Shown here in pieces: positions 14,401 through 23,185 of a stretch of DNA of 28,320 nt; position 1 is the first letter of the stretch, and every line of letters begins with the position of its first letter. The position numbers and the translations under genes are program-made. Origin of the DNA: Oscillibacter sp. UBA6647 (lineage in GTDB: Bacteria; Bacillota; Clostridia; Oscillospirales; Oscillospiraceae); the NCBI GenBank assembly GCA_002455655.1, contig DKLF01000136.1:1-28320 (forward strand). The letters are read 5' to 3'. A model generated the notes under the pieces. The model had not been told where the DNA came from, did no database searches, and saw only the letters and a program-made list of their open reading frames with translations.

Positions 14401-15177
14401 TTAGATCGACTCCGGAAGAAAGCCCCGGGCCTCGGCGATCAGCTCAATTTCCCGCTTGGCCTGCGTGAGACAATCCAGTACCAGCGCTTTTTTCTCCTCC
14501 GAGCAGCGAAACATCGGAACGGCCACGCTGAGCGCGGCAAAGGTCTGCCCGTCCCTGCGCAGCGGAACGGCCCAGCAGTATAGCTGCTCCGCCGATTCCT
14601 CCCGCTCCCAGGCAACGCCTGTTTTTCGGATTTGCGCAAGCTGCCCAAGCAGCGTGTCGAAATCCACCACGGTATGCGCCGTCAGGCGAGGAAATCCGTC
14701 GGCATACAGCTCCCGAACCTCTTCATCCTTCAGGTCGCTCAGCAGGGCCTTTCCAATGGCCGTTCCGTTGGCGGGCAGCCGGTTTCCCACATGGGAAATC
14801 ATGCGGATGGGCTGCGGAGAGTCCACCTTGCGGATGTAAAGCACCTTATCCCGGTCCAAAACGCCCATCTGGCAAGTTTCGTCGCAGCTTTCCACAACGG
14901 CCTCCATCACCTGCAGGATAAAATCCACGGCGCCTTGATTGGCCGCAAAGCTGCTGCCCAGCGCATAGGCGCTGATACCAATGAAATATCGGTTTGACCG
15001 GCGGTCCAGTCGGATATATTTCCGGCTGAGCAGTGTGTGAAGAATGGGAAAAAGGCTGCTCTTCGGCGCATCCAGCGCCACGGACAGCTCTGTCAAGGTG
15101 CTTCCGCCGTCCTTTGAAAGCGCCAGATATTCCAGAATATCCAGCACCCGGGCGGTAGAGCGGTGCTCCTGCGGCAT
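14401..15177 (-). CDS. IclR-family transcriptional regulator
   Basis: This 258-residue protein has an N-terminal winged helix (RVLDILEYLA, then LTELSVALDAPKSSLFPIL) and the C-terminal IclR effector domain with SHVGNRLPANGTAIGKALLS and AVPLRRDGQTFAALSVAVP. The start at 15177 is preferred over the ATG five codons earlier because GGAGG lies between them, eight bases before the second ATG. IclR proteins bind small organic acids such as pyruvate, glyoxylate or aromatic acids. It is divergent from the pyruvate:ferredoxin oxidoreductase gene with about 330 bases between the starts, so control of that gene or of itself is a reasonable guess; no binding site is proven. Confidence 0.92.
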   Translation of the reverse strand: MPQEHRSTARVLDILEYLALSKDGGSTLTELSVALDAPKSSLFPILHTLLSRKYIRLDRRSNRYFIGISAYALGSSFAANQGAVDFILQVMEAVVESCDETCQMGVLDRDKVLYIRKVDSPQPIRMISHVGNRLPANGTAIGKALLSDLKDEEVRELYADGFPRLTAHTVVDFDTLLGQLAQIRKTGVAWEREESAEQLYCWAVPLRRDGQTFAALSVAVPMFRCSEEKKALVLDCLTQAKREIELIAEARGFLPESI

Positions 15178-15216
15178 AGATTGTGCCTCCATTTCAGTAA
15201 CATTTTTACTTCCAAC

Positions 15217-15245
15217 ACTCTAGCACAGCGGGCGGCAGGTTACAA
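15217..15245 (-). promoter_or_regulatory. Promoter of the IclR gene
   Basis: On the minus strand TTGTAA (15245-15240), a 17-base spacer and TAGAGT (15222-15217), 40 bases before the chosen start. Confidence 0.55.
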
Positions 15246-15346
15246 GCGGAAGTTGCAAATGTCTCTTTTGGAATGCACACGATAAGCAAGAAGCTCCCAA
15301 AAATCCAACATATTCCCCAAAAATTTTAAAACCAGAAATTCTCCTA

Positions 15347-15375
15347 TTGACACAAAGCCAAATCTATGGTAAAGC
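15347..15375 (+). promoter_or_regulatory. Candidate promoter of pyruvate:ferredoxin oxidoreductase
   Basis: A consensus TTGACA (15347-15352) and a 17-base spacer lead to TAAAGC (15370-15375), a weak -10. About 130 bases of leader follow before the ATG. The rest of the 327-base gap between the IclR and oxidoreductase starts shows only the IclR promoter and the inverted repeat at 15406. Confidence 0.55.
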
Positions 15376-15405
15376 TGAATAGTGAAAGTCCTATTTAAAA
15401 ACAGA

Positions 15406-15421
15406 GTTCTTATATAGGAAC
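15406..15421. promoter_or_regulatory. Near-perfect palindrome downstream of the oxidoreductase promoter
   Basis: GTTCT-TATATA-GGAAC is a 16-base palindrome with one T/G mismatched pair, about 30 bases past the -10. That position suits a roadblock-type operator, perhaps for the divergent IclR protein. It is only a candidate. Confidence 0.35.
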
Positions 15422-15504
15422 AACAGAAGACAATGACAGGGCAATCATTTCATTCAGGAAGCGCCCGGAACGGGCGAAAAAAAGGAAAAGAAGGGAAAAA
15501 AACC

Positions 15505-18500
15505 ATGAGTAAAAAGCTTGCGGTGATGGACGGCAACACAGCCGCGGCGCATGTGGCGTATGCGTTTACGGAGGTTGCGGCCATCTACCCCATCACTCCG
15601 TCTTCCCCCATGGCGGAAAAGGTGGACGAATGGTCCGCCAAGGGCCGGAAAAACCTGTTTGGGTCCACGGTGGACGTGATTCAGATGCAGTCCGAGGCCG
15701 GCGCGGCAGGTACCTGCCACGGCTCCTTGCAGGCCGGCGCGCTGACCACCAGCTTCACCTCCGCACAGGGACTGATGCTGATGATCCCCGCCATGTATGC
15801 CATGGGCGGCCAGTTCCTGCCCAACGTGCTGCACATCGCCTCCCGAGTGGTCACCTCCAACCATCATTCCATTTTTGGCGACCACACCGACTTTATGACC
15901 TGCCGTACCACCGGGTACGCCATGCTGATGTCCTCCACTCCTCAGGAGTGCATGGACTTGGCGGCGGTGGCCCATCTTTCGGCCATCCGCTCCAAATATG
16001 CGTTTATGCACTGCTTTGACGGATTCCGCACCTCTCACGAGATGCAGCGCATTGAGGCGCTGGATTATGAAGACCTGCGCGGGCTTCTGGATACCGACGC
16101 CCTGCGTGCCTTCCGCCGGAACTCCCTCAATCCCGAGCATCCCACCAACCGCGGCAACAACGTCAACCCCGACGTATACTTCCAGTGTAAGGAAGGCGCC
16201 AACGAAAAGGCCGCCGACGTGCCGGGTACCGTGCAGCACTACATGGACGAAATCAACAAGCTGACGGGCCGGGATTATAAGCTGTTCAACTACTACGGCG
16301 CGCCCGACGCGGAGGAAGTGGCCGTGATCATGTGCTCCGCCTCCGAGACGGTGAAGGAGACGGTGGACTTCCTCAACGCCAACGGGCGGAAGGTTGGCCT
16401 GCTTCAGGTCCGGCTGTATCGGCCCTTCTCTGTGAAGCACTTTGCCGAGGCCATTCCCGCCACCTGCAAGAAAATCGCGGTGCTGGACCGGTCCAAGGAA
16501 ACCGGCTCCGTGGGCGAGCCGCTGTATCTCGATGTGGTCACCGCCCTGAATCAGGCGGACCGGACCGACATCCGCATTGTGGGCGGACGGTATGGCCTCT
16601 CCTCCAAGGACACCACTCCGGGCCAGTTTATCGCCGTGTTTGATAACCTGCGTCAGGCCCAGCCCAAAAACAACTTTACCATCGGCATCAACGACGACGT
16701 GACCAATACCTCGCTGGACTATCAGGAGCTGGAGCTGTCCCCCGCTGGTCAGACCTCCTGTAAAATCTGGGGTCTTGGCGGCGACGGCACGGTAGGCGCG
16801 AATAAGAACGCCATCACCACCATCGGATTGGTGGCGAATAAGTATGCTCAGGCTTATTTCTCTTACGATTCCATGAAAACCGGTGGACTGACCCAGTCTC
16901 ACCTGCGTTTTGGCGATGAGCCGATTCGCTCCACTTATCTGGTTTCCTCCGCGGACTTTGTGGCTGTCCACGCACCCACCTATGTCAGCAAGTACGACAC
17001 CGCCGCAGACCTGAAGGAAGGCGGAATCTACCTGCTCAACTGTCCGTGGTCGGTTTCCGAGCTGGAGGAGCACCTCCCCGCCTTGCTGAAGCGGGAGCTT
17101 GCCAGCAGGCATGCCCGGTTCTACATCATCGACGCGGCAAAGATTGCCGAGGAAATTGGCCTGCGCGGCCGCACCAACAACATCCTTCAGGCTGTCTTCT
17201 TCGCCCTGACCAAGGTGATTCCTCTGGACGTGGCTGTGGAGGACATGAAAAAAAACAACTACAACTCTTATTTCAAAAAGGCCGGACAGAAAATTGTGGA
17301 TCTGAACGACCGGGCCGTGGATGCAGGCGTGAGCGCCGCCGTGAAGGTGGAAATTCCCGCATCCTGGGCCACGGCGCAGGATGCGCCAGCCGCAGAGCTG
17401 GAAACCACGCCCTTTGTCCGAGATATTGTTCTTCCCATGGACCGCCAGCAGGGTGACAAGCTTCCCATCTCCGTTTTCAAAAAGTACGGCGTGCTGGACG
17501 GCACATGGGAAAACGGCACCTCCGTCTATTCCAAGCGAGGCGTAGCCACCGCAGTCCCCAAGTGGAACGGCGAGAGCTGCATCCAGTGCAACCGCTGCTC
17601 CATGGTCTGTCCCCACGCGGCGCTGCGCCCTGTGCTGCTGACGGAGGAGGAGAAGGCCGGTGTGCCCGCTTCCTTCGCCACCGTACCCGCCAAGGGCCTT
17701 GGCAAGGACGCTCCCCAGTATTCCTTCCGCGTGCAGGTTTCTCCCTATGACTGCCTTGGCTGCGGCGTGTGTCTGACGGCCTGCCCGGCCAACCAGAACG
17801 AGAAAATGGCCGACGCGCTGGTGATGACTCCCTTTGAGGAGATGAAGCCGGAGCAGGTCAACTTCAACGAGGTCGCCATGAACGAGGCATATCTCAAGAA
17901 GGACGCGGTCAGCGACAAGAGCGTGAAATCCGCTCAGTTTGCCAAACCCTATTTCCAGTTTTCCGCCGCCTGCGCAGGCTGCGCGGAAACCACCTACCTG
18001 AAGCTTGTAAGCCAGCTTGTGGGCGACCACATGTACATCGGCAACGCTGCGGGCTGCTCCTCCGCGTACAGCGGCGGCGCCCCCATCCTGCCTTACTGCC
18101 GCGACCAGCGGGGCTTTGGCCCGGCGTGGGAGCACTCCCTGTTTGAGGACAACGCTGAGTTTGCCTACGGCTTCTTCCACGCGCAGGACGCCATCCGCAA
18201 GGAGCTGTTCCTGCGGCTGGAGAGCCTGAAAGCCGCAGGAACTGCCGCTTCCGAAATTGAGGCGTATCTCACCGGCTGGGAGGATAAGAGCAAGTCCCGC
18301 GCCGTGTCCGACGCGCTGATTGCCGCGCTGGAGCGCAGCGAGAAGACGGAAGAGGTTCAGTTTGTTCTGGACAGCCGGGAATATCTCGCAAAGAAGTCCG
18401 TCTGGGCCGTGGGCGGCGACGGCTGGGCCTATGATATCGGCTTTGGCGGTATCGACCACGTGCTGGCCCAGAACCGGGACGTGAATCTGCTGGTGCTGGA

Positions 18501-19047
18501 CACCGAGGTTTACTCCAACACTGGCGGACAGTCCTCCAAGTCCACCCCCACCTCCGCCGTGGCAAAATTCTCCGCAGGCGGCAAGAAGATTGCCAAGAAG
18601 GATCTGGGCGCAATCTTCATGAACTACGGCTACGTATACGTGGCGCAGGTGGCCATGGGCTACGATCAAGCCCAGACCCTCAAGGCCATCCGCGAGGCCG
18701 AGGCTTATCCCGGCCCGTCCATCATCATCGCCTACTGCCCCTGCCTGGAGCACGGCATCAAGGCAGGCATGAGCTGCACCCAGAGCGAGATGAAAAAGGC
18801 TGTGGAGTCGGGTTACTGGCATCTGTACCGCTATGATCCCCGCCTGACCGAGCAGGGGAAGAATCCCTTCCAGTTGGATTCTCCCGAGCCGGACACCGGA
18901 AAGATTATGGGCTATCTCATGGGTGAAAACCGCTACGCGGCGCTGGCCAACAACTTCCCCGACCGGGCCGACGCACTGTATGAAAAGGCCGTGCAGGACG
19001 CGAAAAATCGCTACTCCAAATACCGCAAAATGGCGGAGAACGGCTGA
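15505..19047 (+). CDS. nifJ: Pyruvate:ferredoxin (flavodoxin) oxidoreductase, single-chain
   Basis: This 1180-residue enzyme converts pyruvate and CoA to acetyl-CoA, CO2 and reduced ferredoxin in the cytosol, the central pyruvate step of clostridial fermentation. Domain order is the homodimeric type. An N-terminal thiamine-pyrophosphate pyrimidine domain has YPITPSSPMAEKVDEW. A middle transketolase-like part and a gamma-type domain (GDGTVGANKNA) follow. A ferredoxin insert has two 4Fe-4S motifs (Cys692/695/698/702 and Cys750/753/756/760). The proximal-cluster Cys823/826 come next, and the C-terminal TPP-binding domain holds GGDGWAYDIG and VYSNTGGQ (about 970-1005). The length is normal for the family. 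The ATG at 15505 is chosen over 15433 because AAGGGA precedes it and homologues begin MSKK-like; the 24 extra codons are Lys/Gly-rich and unlike the family. All catalytic motifs are intact. Confidence 0.97.
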   Translation: MSKKLAVMDGNTAAAHVAYAFTEVAAIYPITPSSPMAEKVDEWSAKGRKNLFGSTVDVIQMQSEAGAAGTCHGSLQAGALTTSFTSAQGLMLMIPAMYAMGGQFLPNVLHIASRVVTSNHHSIFGDHTDFMTCRTTGYAMLMSSTPQECMDLAAVAHLSAIRSKYAFMHCFDGFRTSHEMQRIEALDYEDLRGLLDTDALRAFRRNSLNPEHPTNRGNNVNPDVYFQCKEGANEKAADVPGTVQHYMDEINKLTGRDYKLFNYYGAPDAEEVAVIMCSASETVKETVDFLNANGRKVGLLQVRLYRPFSVKHFAEAIPATCKKIAVLDRSKETGSVGEPLYLDVVTALNQADRTDIRIVGGRYGLSSKDTTPGQFIAVFDNLRQAQPKNNFTIGINDDVTNTSLDYQELELSPAGQTSCKIWGLGGDGTVGANKNAITTIGLVANKYAQAYFSYDSMKTGGLTQSHLRFGDEPIRSTYLVSSADFVAVHAPTYVSKYDTAADLKEGGIYLLNCPWSVSELEEHLPALLKRELASRHARFYIIDAAKIAEEIGLRGRTNNILQAVFFALTKVIPLDVAVEDMKKNNYNSYFKKAGQKIVDLNDRAVDAGVSAAVKVEIPASWATAQDAPAAELETTPFVRDIVLPMDRQQGDKLPISVFKKYGVLDGTWENGTSVYSKRGVATAVPKWNGESCIQCNRCSMVCPHAALRPVLLTEEEKAGVPASFATVPAKGLGKDAPQYSFRVQVSPYDCLGCGVCLTACPANQNEKMADALVMTPFEEMKPEQVNFNEVAMNEAYLKKDAVSDKSVKSAQFAKPYFQFSAACAGCAETTYLKLVSQLVGDHMYIGNAAGCSSAYSGGAPILPYCRDQRGFGPAWEHSLFEDNAEFAYGFFHAQDAIRKELFLRLESLKAAGTAASEIEAYLTGWEDKSKSRAVSDALIAALERSEKTEEVQFVLDSREYLAKKSVWAVGGDGWAYDIGFGGIDHVLAQNRDVNLLVLDTEVYSNTGGQSSKSTPTSAVAKFSAGGKKIAKKDLGAIFMNYGYVYVAQVAMGYDQAQTLKAIREAEAYPGPSIIIAYCPCLEHGIKAGMSCTQSEMKKAVESGYWHLYRYDPRLTEQGKNPFQLDSPEPDTGKIMGYLMGENRYAALANNFPDRADALYEKAVQDAKNRYSKYRKMAENG

Positions 19048-19120
19048 TAAACACGTCACTTCCCCCCAGCCGCTTCTCGGCGGCGGGAGAAGCTCCCTCG
19101 TTTGAAAAGAAGGCGAGCAC

Positions 19121-19138
19121 GCCGCGCTTTTGCGCGGC
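19121..19138 (+). terminator. Hairpin after the oxidoreductase gene
   Basis: GCCGCGC (19121-19127), a TTTT loop and GCGCGGC (19132-19138), about 75 bases after the stop, followed by CTGCCTTTA rather than a clean T run. It is a probable terminator with a weak tail. Confidence 0.55.
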
Positions 19139-19275
19139 GCGCCTGCCTTTATGCCCATTGTTCAGTCAGAAATTTGACGCGCGGCGACGCAAGAAATGAC
19201 GGCTATTAGAAAGCGGCGGGAAGCCCCCCGATGAAATGCTTTTTCGGGCCGCTGCATGTTTGGACTGTAGGGGAA

Positions 19276-19303
19276 TTGACATCCCCCTAAAAATGTGTAT
19301 GAT
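19276..19303 (+). promoter_or_regulatory. Promoter of the molybdenum-hydroxylase regulator gene
   Basis: Consensus TTGACA (19276-19281), a 16-base spacer and TATGAT (19298-19303), 55 bases before the ATG at 19359. It shows that the longer reading frame upstream of this point is not translated. Confidence 0.78.
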
Positions 19304-19358
19304 AAATGAAAAGCTCGGCGTTGGCAGAGTTTTCAAGGTGGGAAGCGGGGTCTGTGAC

Positions 19359-20285
19359 ATGAGAATCAGCAAATTTGGTGGTCTGATTGCAGCCGCCAGC
19401 AAAAAAGCCGCGCTGCCCATGCTGAAGGTGGGGACGATCCCGGTCATTAAGCGAATCGTCATTTCCTTCCAGCAGGCCGGTATTTTCCCCATCGTGGTGA
19501 TTACCGGCGTGGACGAGGACGAGGTGAAATACCAGCTAAGCAACTACGGCGTGATTTTTATTTCCAGCGAGCAGCCGGAGCAGCCCCAGCTTCTGGATTC
19601 CGTGAAGGTCGGGCTTCGGTATCTGTCCGGGAAATGCGAGCGGATTGCCTTTGCTCCAGTGAATGTCCCCATGTTCACGCCGGACACGCTGATCCGGCTG
19701 AAAAACACGGCGGGAGAGATTGTCACCCCGTCCTACCGCGGCTGCGGGGGGCATCCCGTGATGCTGGCGGACAGCATTATCCCCGAAATTCTGGCCTATG
19801 GCGGTGAAGACGGCCTGCGGGGCGCGCTTCGCACGCTGGATGAAAAACGCGTTTGGCTTCCTGTGGAGGACGAAGGCATTTTAACCAGCGTCCACAATCG
19901 AGAGCAGTTGCAGGCCCGTTTAGCCGAACACAACAACGCCATTCTGCACCCCGTCATCCGCATGAGCATCGAACGGGAATTTGCTTTTTTCAACGCGCGC
20001 CTGAAGCTGCTGCTGTTTTTGATTGCCGACACCCACAATATGCGCCAAGCCTGCGGTGCCATGTCTCTGTCCTACGGCAAGGCATGGGACATGATCAACC
20101 GGTTGGAAATCGAATTGGGCTATGCGGTTGTGGAGCGGCGGCAGGGCGGGCGACACGGAGGGAACACCGTTTTGACGGAACGCGGCATTGCATTTTTGCT
20201 GGCCTATCAGCGGTTTGAGGAAGAAATTTTTCATTATACCCAGAGCCGGTTTCAGGAGGCATTTTTAACAACCAAAATTCTATAA
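19359..20285 (+). CDS. Fusion of a degenerate MobA-like NTP-transferase domain with a ModE-like winged helix
   Basis: This is a 308-residue protein. Residues about 1-195 follow the MobA/MocA nucleotidyltransferase fold (FGGLIAAAS at the start, LKVGTIPVIKRIV, FAPVNVPMFTPDTL, GCGGHPVML). But the nucleotide-binding signature LAAGxSxRMGxxK is replaced by IAAASKKAALPMLK, so catalysis is doubtful. The C-terminal part (about 220-295) is a ModE/LysR-type winged helix: SYGKAWDMINRLEIELG, then a basic ERRQGGRHGGNTVLTERG wing close to that of ModE. It probably acts as a transcription factor that senses molybdenum cofactor or a nucleotide ligand and controls the following hydroxylase genes; this is inference from domain content and position. 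The ATG at 19359 has GGAAGCGGGG upstream and lies inside the transcript defined by the promoter. Confidence 0.82.
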   Translation: MRISKFGGLIAAASKKAALPMLKVGTIPVIKRIVISFQQAGIFPIVVITGVDEDEVKYQLSNYGVIFISSEQPEQPQLLDSVKVGLRYLSGKCERIAFAPVNVPMFTPDTLIRLKNTAGEIVTPSYRGCGGHPVMLADSIIPEILAYGGEDGLRGALRTLDEKRVWLPVEDEGILTSVHNREQLQARLAEHNNAILHPVIRMSIEREFAFFNARLKLLLFLIADTHNMRQACGAMSLSYGKAWDMINRLEIELGYAVVERRQGGRHGGNTVLTERGIAFLLAYQRFEEEIFHYTQSRFQEAFLTTKIL

Positions 20286-20316
20286 TGGAATTTGGCAAGT
20301 TCTTTTCAGGAAGAAG

Positions 20317-20345
20317 TTGCGAACAAAAACCATCCCTTTCATAAT
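20317..20345 (+). promoter_or_regulatory. Promoter of the mocA-xdh operon
   Basis: TTGCGA (20317-20322), a 17-base spacer and CATAAT (20340-20345), 72 bases before the mocA-like start. A CCGCGCC/GGCGCGG hairpin (20359-20383) follows in the leader. A 6-bp TGAGAG/CTCTCA repeat (20345-20350, 20389-20394) encloses it and overlaps the promoter. Confidence 0.55.
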
Positions 20346-20416
20346 GAGAGTGGACACACCGCGCCGTTTTCTATTGGGCGCGGGGCTGCTCTCAGAGGAA
20401 ATGGGGTGGTTTTTTT

Positions 20417-21037
20417 ATGCATGAGGCCTCCACTGTCTGCGGCCTGATTCTCGCGGCGGGGCTTTCCTCCCGCATGGGCGAATTTAAGCCGCTGATGCCG
20501 CTGCGGGGCAAAACGCTGATTGAAAATACGGTGGACAGCGTTTTATCGGGCGGCGCCCAATCCGTCGTGGTGGTGACGGGCTATCGGGGCGCGGAGGTGG
20601 ACGCGGTGCTCCACTGGCGCTATGGCACACGCGTCATTTCCGTGCGAAATCCAGACTTTGCAAGCACCGACATGCTGCGCTCCATCCAAATCGGCTGCCG
20701 GGCCATGCCGGAATGCGACGCGTTTTTTCTGTTGCCGGGCGATATGCCCGTGGTACGTCAGGCCACCTTTCACAAGCTGCTTTCCGCCCGCCCCGCAAAT
20801 GGCGTCAGCGTGATTTTTCCAACGCTGAATGGGGCGCGGAAGCACCCGCCGCTGGTGGATGCACGGATGATTCCTGAAATTCTCGCATTTCAGAGCGACG
20901 GTGGGCTGCGTCAGCTATGGCAGCGGCACGAAAATTTGATTCAGACTGTTTCGGTAGACGACGAGGGCGTATGGATAGATCTGGATACGCAGCAGGATTA
21001 TGAAAGCTGTAAGCAGGGCTACGAATTTGTAAAATGA
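20417..21037 (+). CDS. mocA: MocA-like molybdenum cofactor cytidylyltransferase
   Basis: This 206-residue nucleotidyltransferase has the intact signature LILAAGLSSRMGEFKPLMPL (residues 10-29), the DMLRSIQIG and LLPGDMPVV segments that bind nucleotide and metal, and HPPLVD near residue 140. The family transfers CMP (MocA) or a related nucleotide to molybdopterin, giving the dinucleotide cofactor used by xanthine-dehydrogenase-type enzymes. Its place 18 bases before the large Mo subunit fits a dedicated maturation factor. It is co-directional with the regulator gene but has its own promoter. The alternative is a YgfJ-like homologue serving selenium-dependent hydroxylases; sequence alone does not separate the two. 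Confidence 0.85.
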   Translation: MHEASTVCGLILAAGLSSRMGEFKPLMPLRGKTLIENTVDSVLSGGAQSVVVVTGYRGAEVDAVLHWRYGTRVISVRNPDFASTDMLRSIQIGCRAMPECDAFFLLPGDMPVVRQATFHKLLSARPANGVSVIFPTLNGARKHPPLVDARMIPEILAFQSDGGLRQLWQRHENLIQTVSVDDEGVWIDLDTQQDYESCKQGYEFVK

Positions 21038-21055
21038 GGAGGCAGGGATTGCAAG

Positions 21056-23182
21056 ATGGAAAAGATCAGTGAATCTGTGATCAAGAAAGACCACGCGCCG
21101 AAAATGTCCGGGCGCTCCGTTTATGTCGGAGACTATTCTGGTGATGGTGTTTTGACCGGCAAATTTCTTCGCTCCACTTTGGCGCGAGCCAAGGTGCTGG
21201 GCGTGGAAGTCCCCCCATTGCCGGACGGGTATTTTTATGTGGACAAAGCCGACGTTCCCGGCGACAACAACGTAAATATCGTGCTGGACGACACTCCGGT
21301 GTTTGCCCGGGACACGGTGGAGTACATCGGCGAACCCATCGGTATGGTGGTTGGCCCGGAGGAAAAGGTGGTGGACCGGATTCTTTCGGAAACCAAGGTT
21401 TCTTATGAAGAACTGGAGCCGATGCTGGACCTGCACAAGGCCGACACCGTGTTTTTCAACTATGAGTACGAAAAGGGAAATCTTGAAAAAGCCTTTGCCG
21501 AAGCCGACAAGGTTTACGTAGAAGAATTTTCAACCGGCTATCAGGACCAGACCTATCTGGAGCCGCAGGGCATGATGGCGGAGCCGGAAGAAAACGGACA
21601 TATGTACGTCCACGGCTCCATGCAGTGCGCCTATTATGTCCACGGCGCGGTGATGCGTGCGCTGGGTCTCCGCCCCGACGAGGTTCACATTCTTCAGGAC
21701 GTGACCGGCGGCGGCTTTGGAGGAAAAGAGGCGTTTCCCTCCATTCTGGGCTGTCAGGTGGCCGTGGCGGCGAGGAAGGCTAATGCCCCCATCCGCTGCA
21801 TCTTCGGCCGCCGGGAGGATTTGGAGTTTACCTCCAAGCGCCACCCCTCGCTTTGCGTTTACAAGGTGGCGGTGAAGGACGGCAAGGTCACGGGCATGGA
21901 CATCGACGTGAAGTTCAACTCCGGGGCGTACACCACGCTGTCCCCCGTGGTGTTGCAGCGGGGAATCATCTGCGCCAGCGGCGTTTACAGCTTTGACAAT
22001 CTCCACGTCCACGGACGCGCCCTGAAAACAAATACCACGCCCTCCGGCGCATACCGGGGCTTTGGCGCGCCCCAGACCTTCTTTGCCGTGGAGATGATGA
22101 TGAATCATATCGCGCGGGATTTGGGGATTGATTCCCTCCAATTCAAGGAAGCCAATCTGGCCCGGCAGGGAGATCCCACCTCCACCTCCGGCAAATATCA
22201 CTTCCCCATTCCCCTGCCCGAGATGATTAACGAGGTGGACCGGGCCTGCGACTTCCGCAGAAAGCATCTGGAGTACGAGAAGCCCCAGATCGGAAGATAC
22301 CGCAAGGGCATCGGGATGGCGCTGTGGTTCCACGGGGCGGGCTTCACCGGCTCCGGAGAACGGGACCACATCAAGGCGGTGTGCAAGCTGCACAAGTACC
22401 CGGACGGAACGGTGGAGGTTTTGGCCTCCAACGGTGAAATCGGGCAGGGCCTGCGAACCACGTTCCCCAAAATCGTTGCCCATGAGCTGAATCTTCCGCT
22501 GGAAAAGGTCTATTACAACCACCCTGATACCGCCCGCGTGCCGGACTCCGGCCCCACCGTTGCCTCCCGCTCCTTGATGGTGGTGGGTGAGCTGCTGCGC
22601 CGCGCGGCCATCAAGCTGCGCACCCAGTGGATAGAGGGCGAGGACCAAATTGTGGAGGAGCATTTCAGAGAGCCTGATTTTATGATTCCCTTCTATCTGG
22701 ACAAATTTCATGGCGACGCGTACCCTACCTACGCATGGGGCGTGGGCGCCATCGAGGTGGAGCTGGACACCTGCACGGGCATCTCCAAAATTCTGGGGGC
22801 CTATGGCTCCTTCGACGTGGGTACGCCCATCGATTACAACATTGTCATCGGACAGATGGAGGGCGGCTATTTGCAGGGCATTGGCTATGCCTCCATTGAA
22901 AAAATGGAGTATGACAATAAAGGCCGCATCCGCAACAATTCCTTCTCGGACTATTTGATTCCCACCACAAAGGATGTGCCGAACCTGAAGTGCATGCTGC
23001 ATGTGGAGCAATACCCCGACGGGCCCTACGGTGCAAAGGGCGCGGGCGAGCTGCCCCTCGTGGGCGCGCCCGGGGCCTTTGTGGCGGCTGTGGAGCAGGC
23101 CATAGGGGGCAAAGCGTCGCTGCACCATGCGCCGTTCACCGCCGAGGACACCCTGAATGTGATGATGAAGGAGGCTGAATAA
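21056..23182 (+). CDS. Xanthine dehydrogenase-type molybdopterin-binding subunit
   Basis: This 708-residue catalytic subunit is of the xanthine oxidase family. Visible motifs are an N-terminal a/b-hammerhead domain with VEYIGEPIGMVVGPEE, then the molybdopterin-contacting GGGFGGKEAFPS, the AYRGFGAPQ loop, NGEIGQGLRTTFPK and DSGPTVASRS. Near the C-terminus YGAKGAGELPLVG contains the catalytic-base glutamate. These enzymes hydroxylate purines or other N-heterocycles and aldehydes with water-derived oxygen; the substrate cannot be fixed from the sequence. AGGAGG precedes the ATG. It is followed after 3 bases by the iron-sulfur subunit and then the FAD subunit, completing a heterotrimer. The length is slightly shorter than the 760-residue XdhA average, but all motif regions are present. 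Confidence 0.93.
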   Translation: MEKISESVIKKDHAPKMSGRSVYVGDYSGDGVLTGKFLRSTLARAKVLGVEVPPLPDGYFYVDKADVPGDNNVNIVLDDTPVFARDTVEYIGEPIGMVVGPEEKVVDRILSETKVSYEELEPMLDLHKADTVFFNYEYEKGNLEKAFAEADKVYVEEFSTGYQDQTYLEPQGMMAEPEENGHMYVHGSMQCAYYVHGAVMRALGLRPDEVHILQDVTGGGFGGKEAFPSILGCQVAVAARKANAPIRCIFGRREDLEFTSKRHPSLCVYKVAVKDGKVTGMDIDVKFNSGAYTTLSPVVLQRGIICASGVYSFDNLHVHGRALKTNTTPSGAYRGFGAPQTFFAVEMMMNHIARDLGIDSLQFKEANLARQGDPTSTSGKYHFPIPLPEMINEVDRACDFRRKHLEYEKPQIGRYRKGIGMALWFHGAGFTGSGERDHIKAVCKLHKYPDGTVEVLASNGEIGQGLRTTFPKIVAHELNLPLEKVYYNHPDTARVPDSGPTVASRSLMVVGELLRRAAIKLRTQWIEGEDQIVEEHFREPDFMIPFYLDKFHGDAYPTYAWGVGAIEVELDTCTGISKILGAYGSFDVGTPIDYNIVIGQMEGGYLQGIGYASIEKMEYDNKGRIRNNSFSDYLIPTTKDVPNLKCMLHVEQYPDGPYGAKGAGELPLVGAPGAFVAAVEQAIGGKASLHHAPFTAEDTLNVMMKEAE

Positions 23183-23185
23183 GAG

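Noticed and set aside
15454..19158. 1234-codon open frame on the minus strand opposite the pyruvate:ferredoxin oxidoreductase gene
   Set aside because: It is a shadow produced by the high-GC codon use of the real gene. The translation is His/Gly/Val-rich low-complexity without any recognisable domain, while the plus strand has all catalytic motifs.
20345..20394. Nested TGAGAG/CTCTCA and CCGCGCC/GGCGCGG repeats as a molybdenum cofactor riboswitch
   Set aside because: The outer arm overlaps the -10 hexamer and would not be transcribed. The element is far shorter than the known Moco aptamer and lacks its conserved segments.
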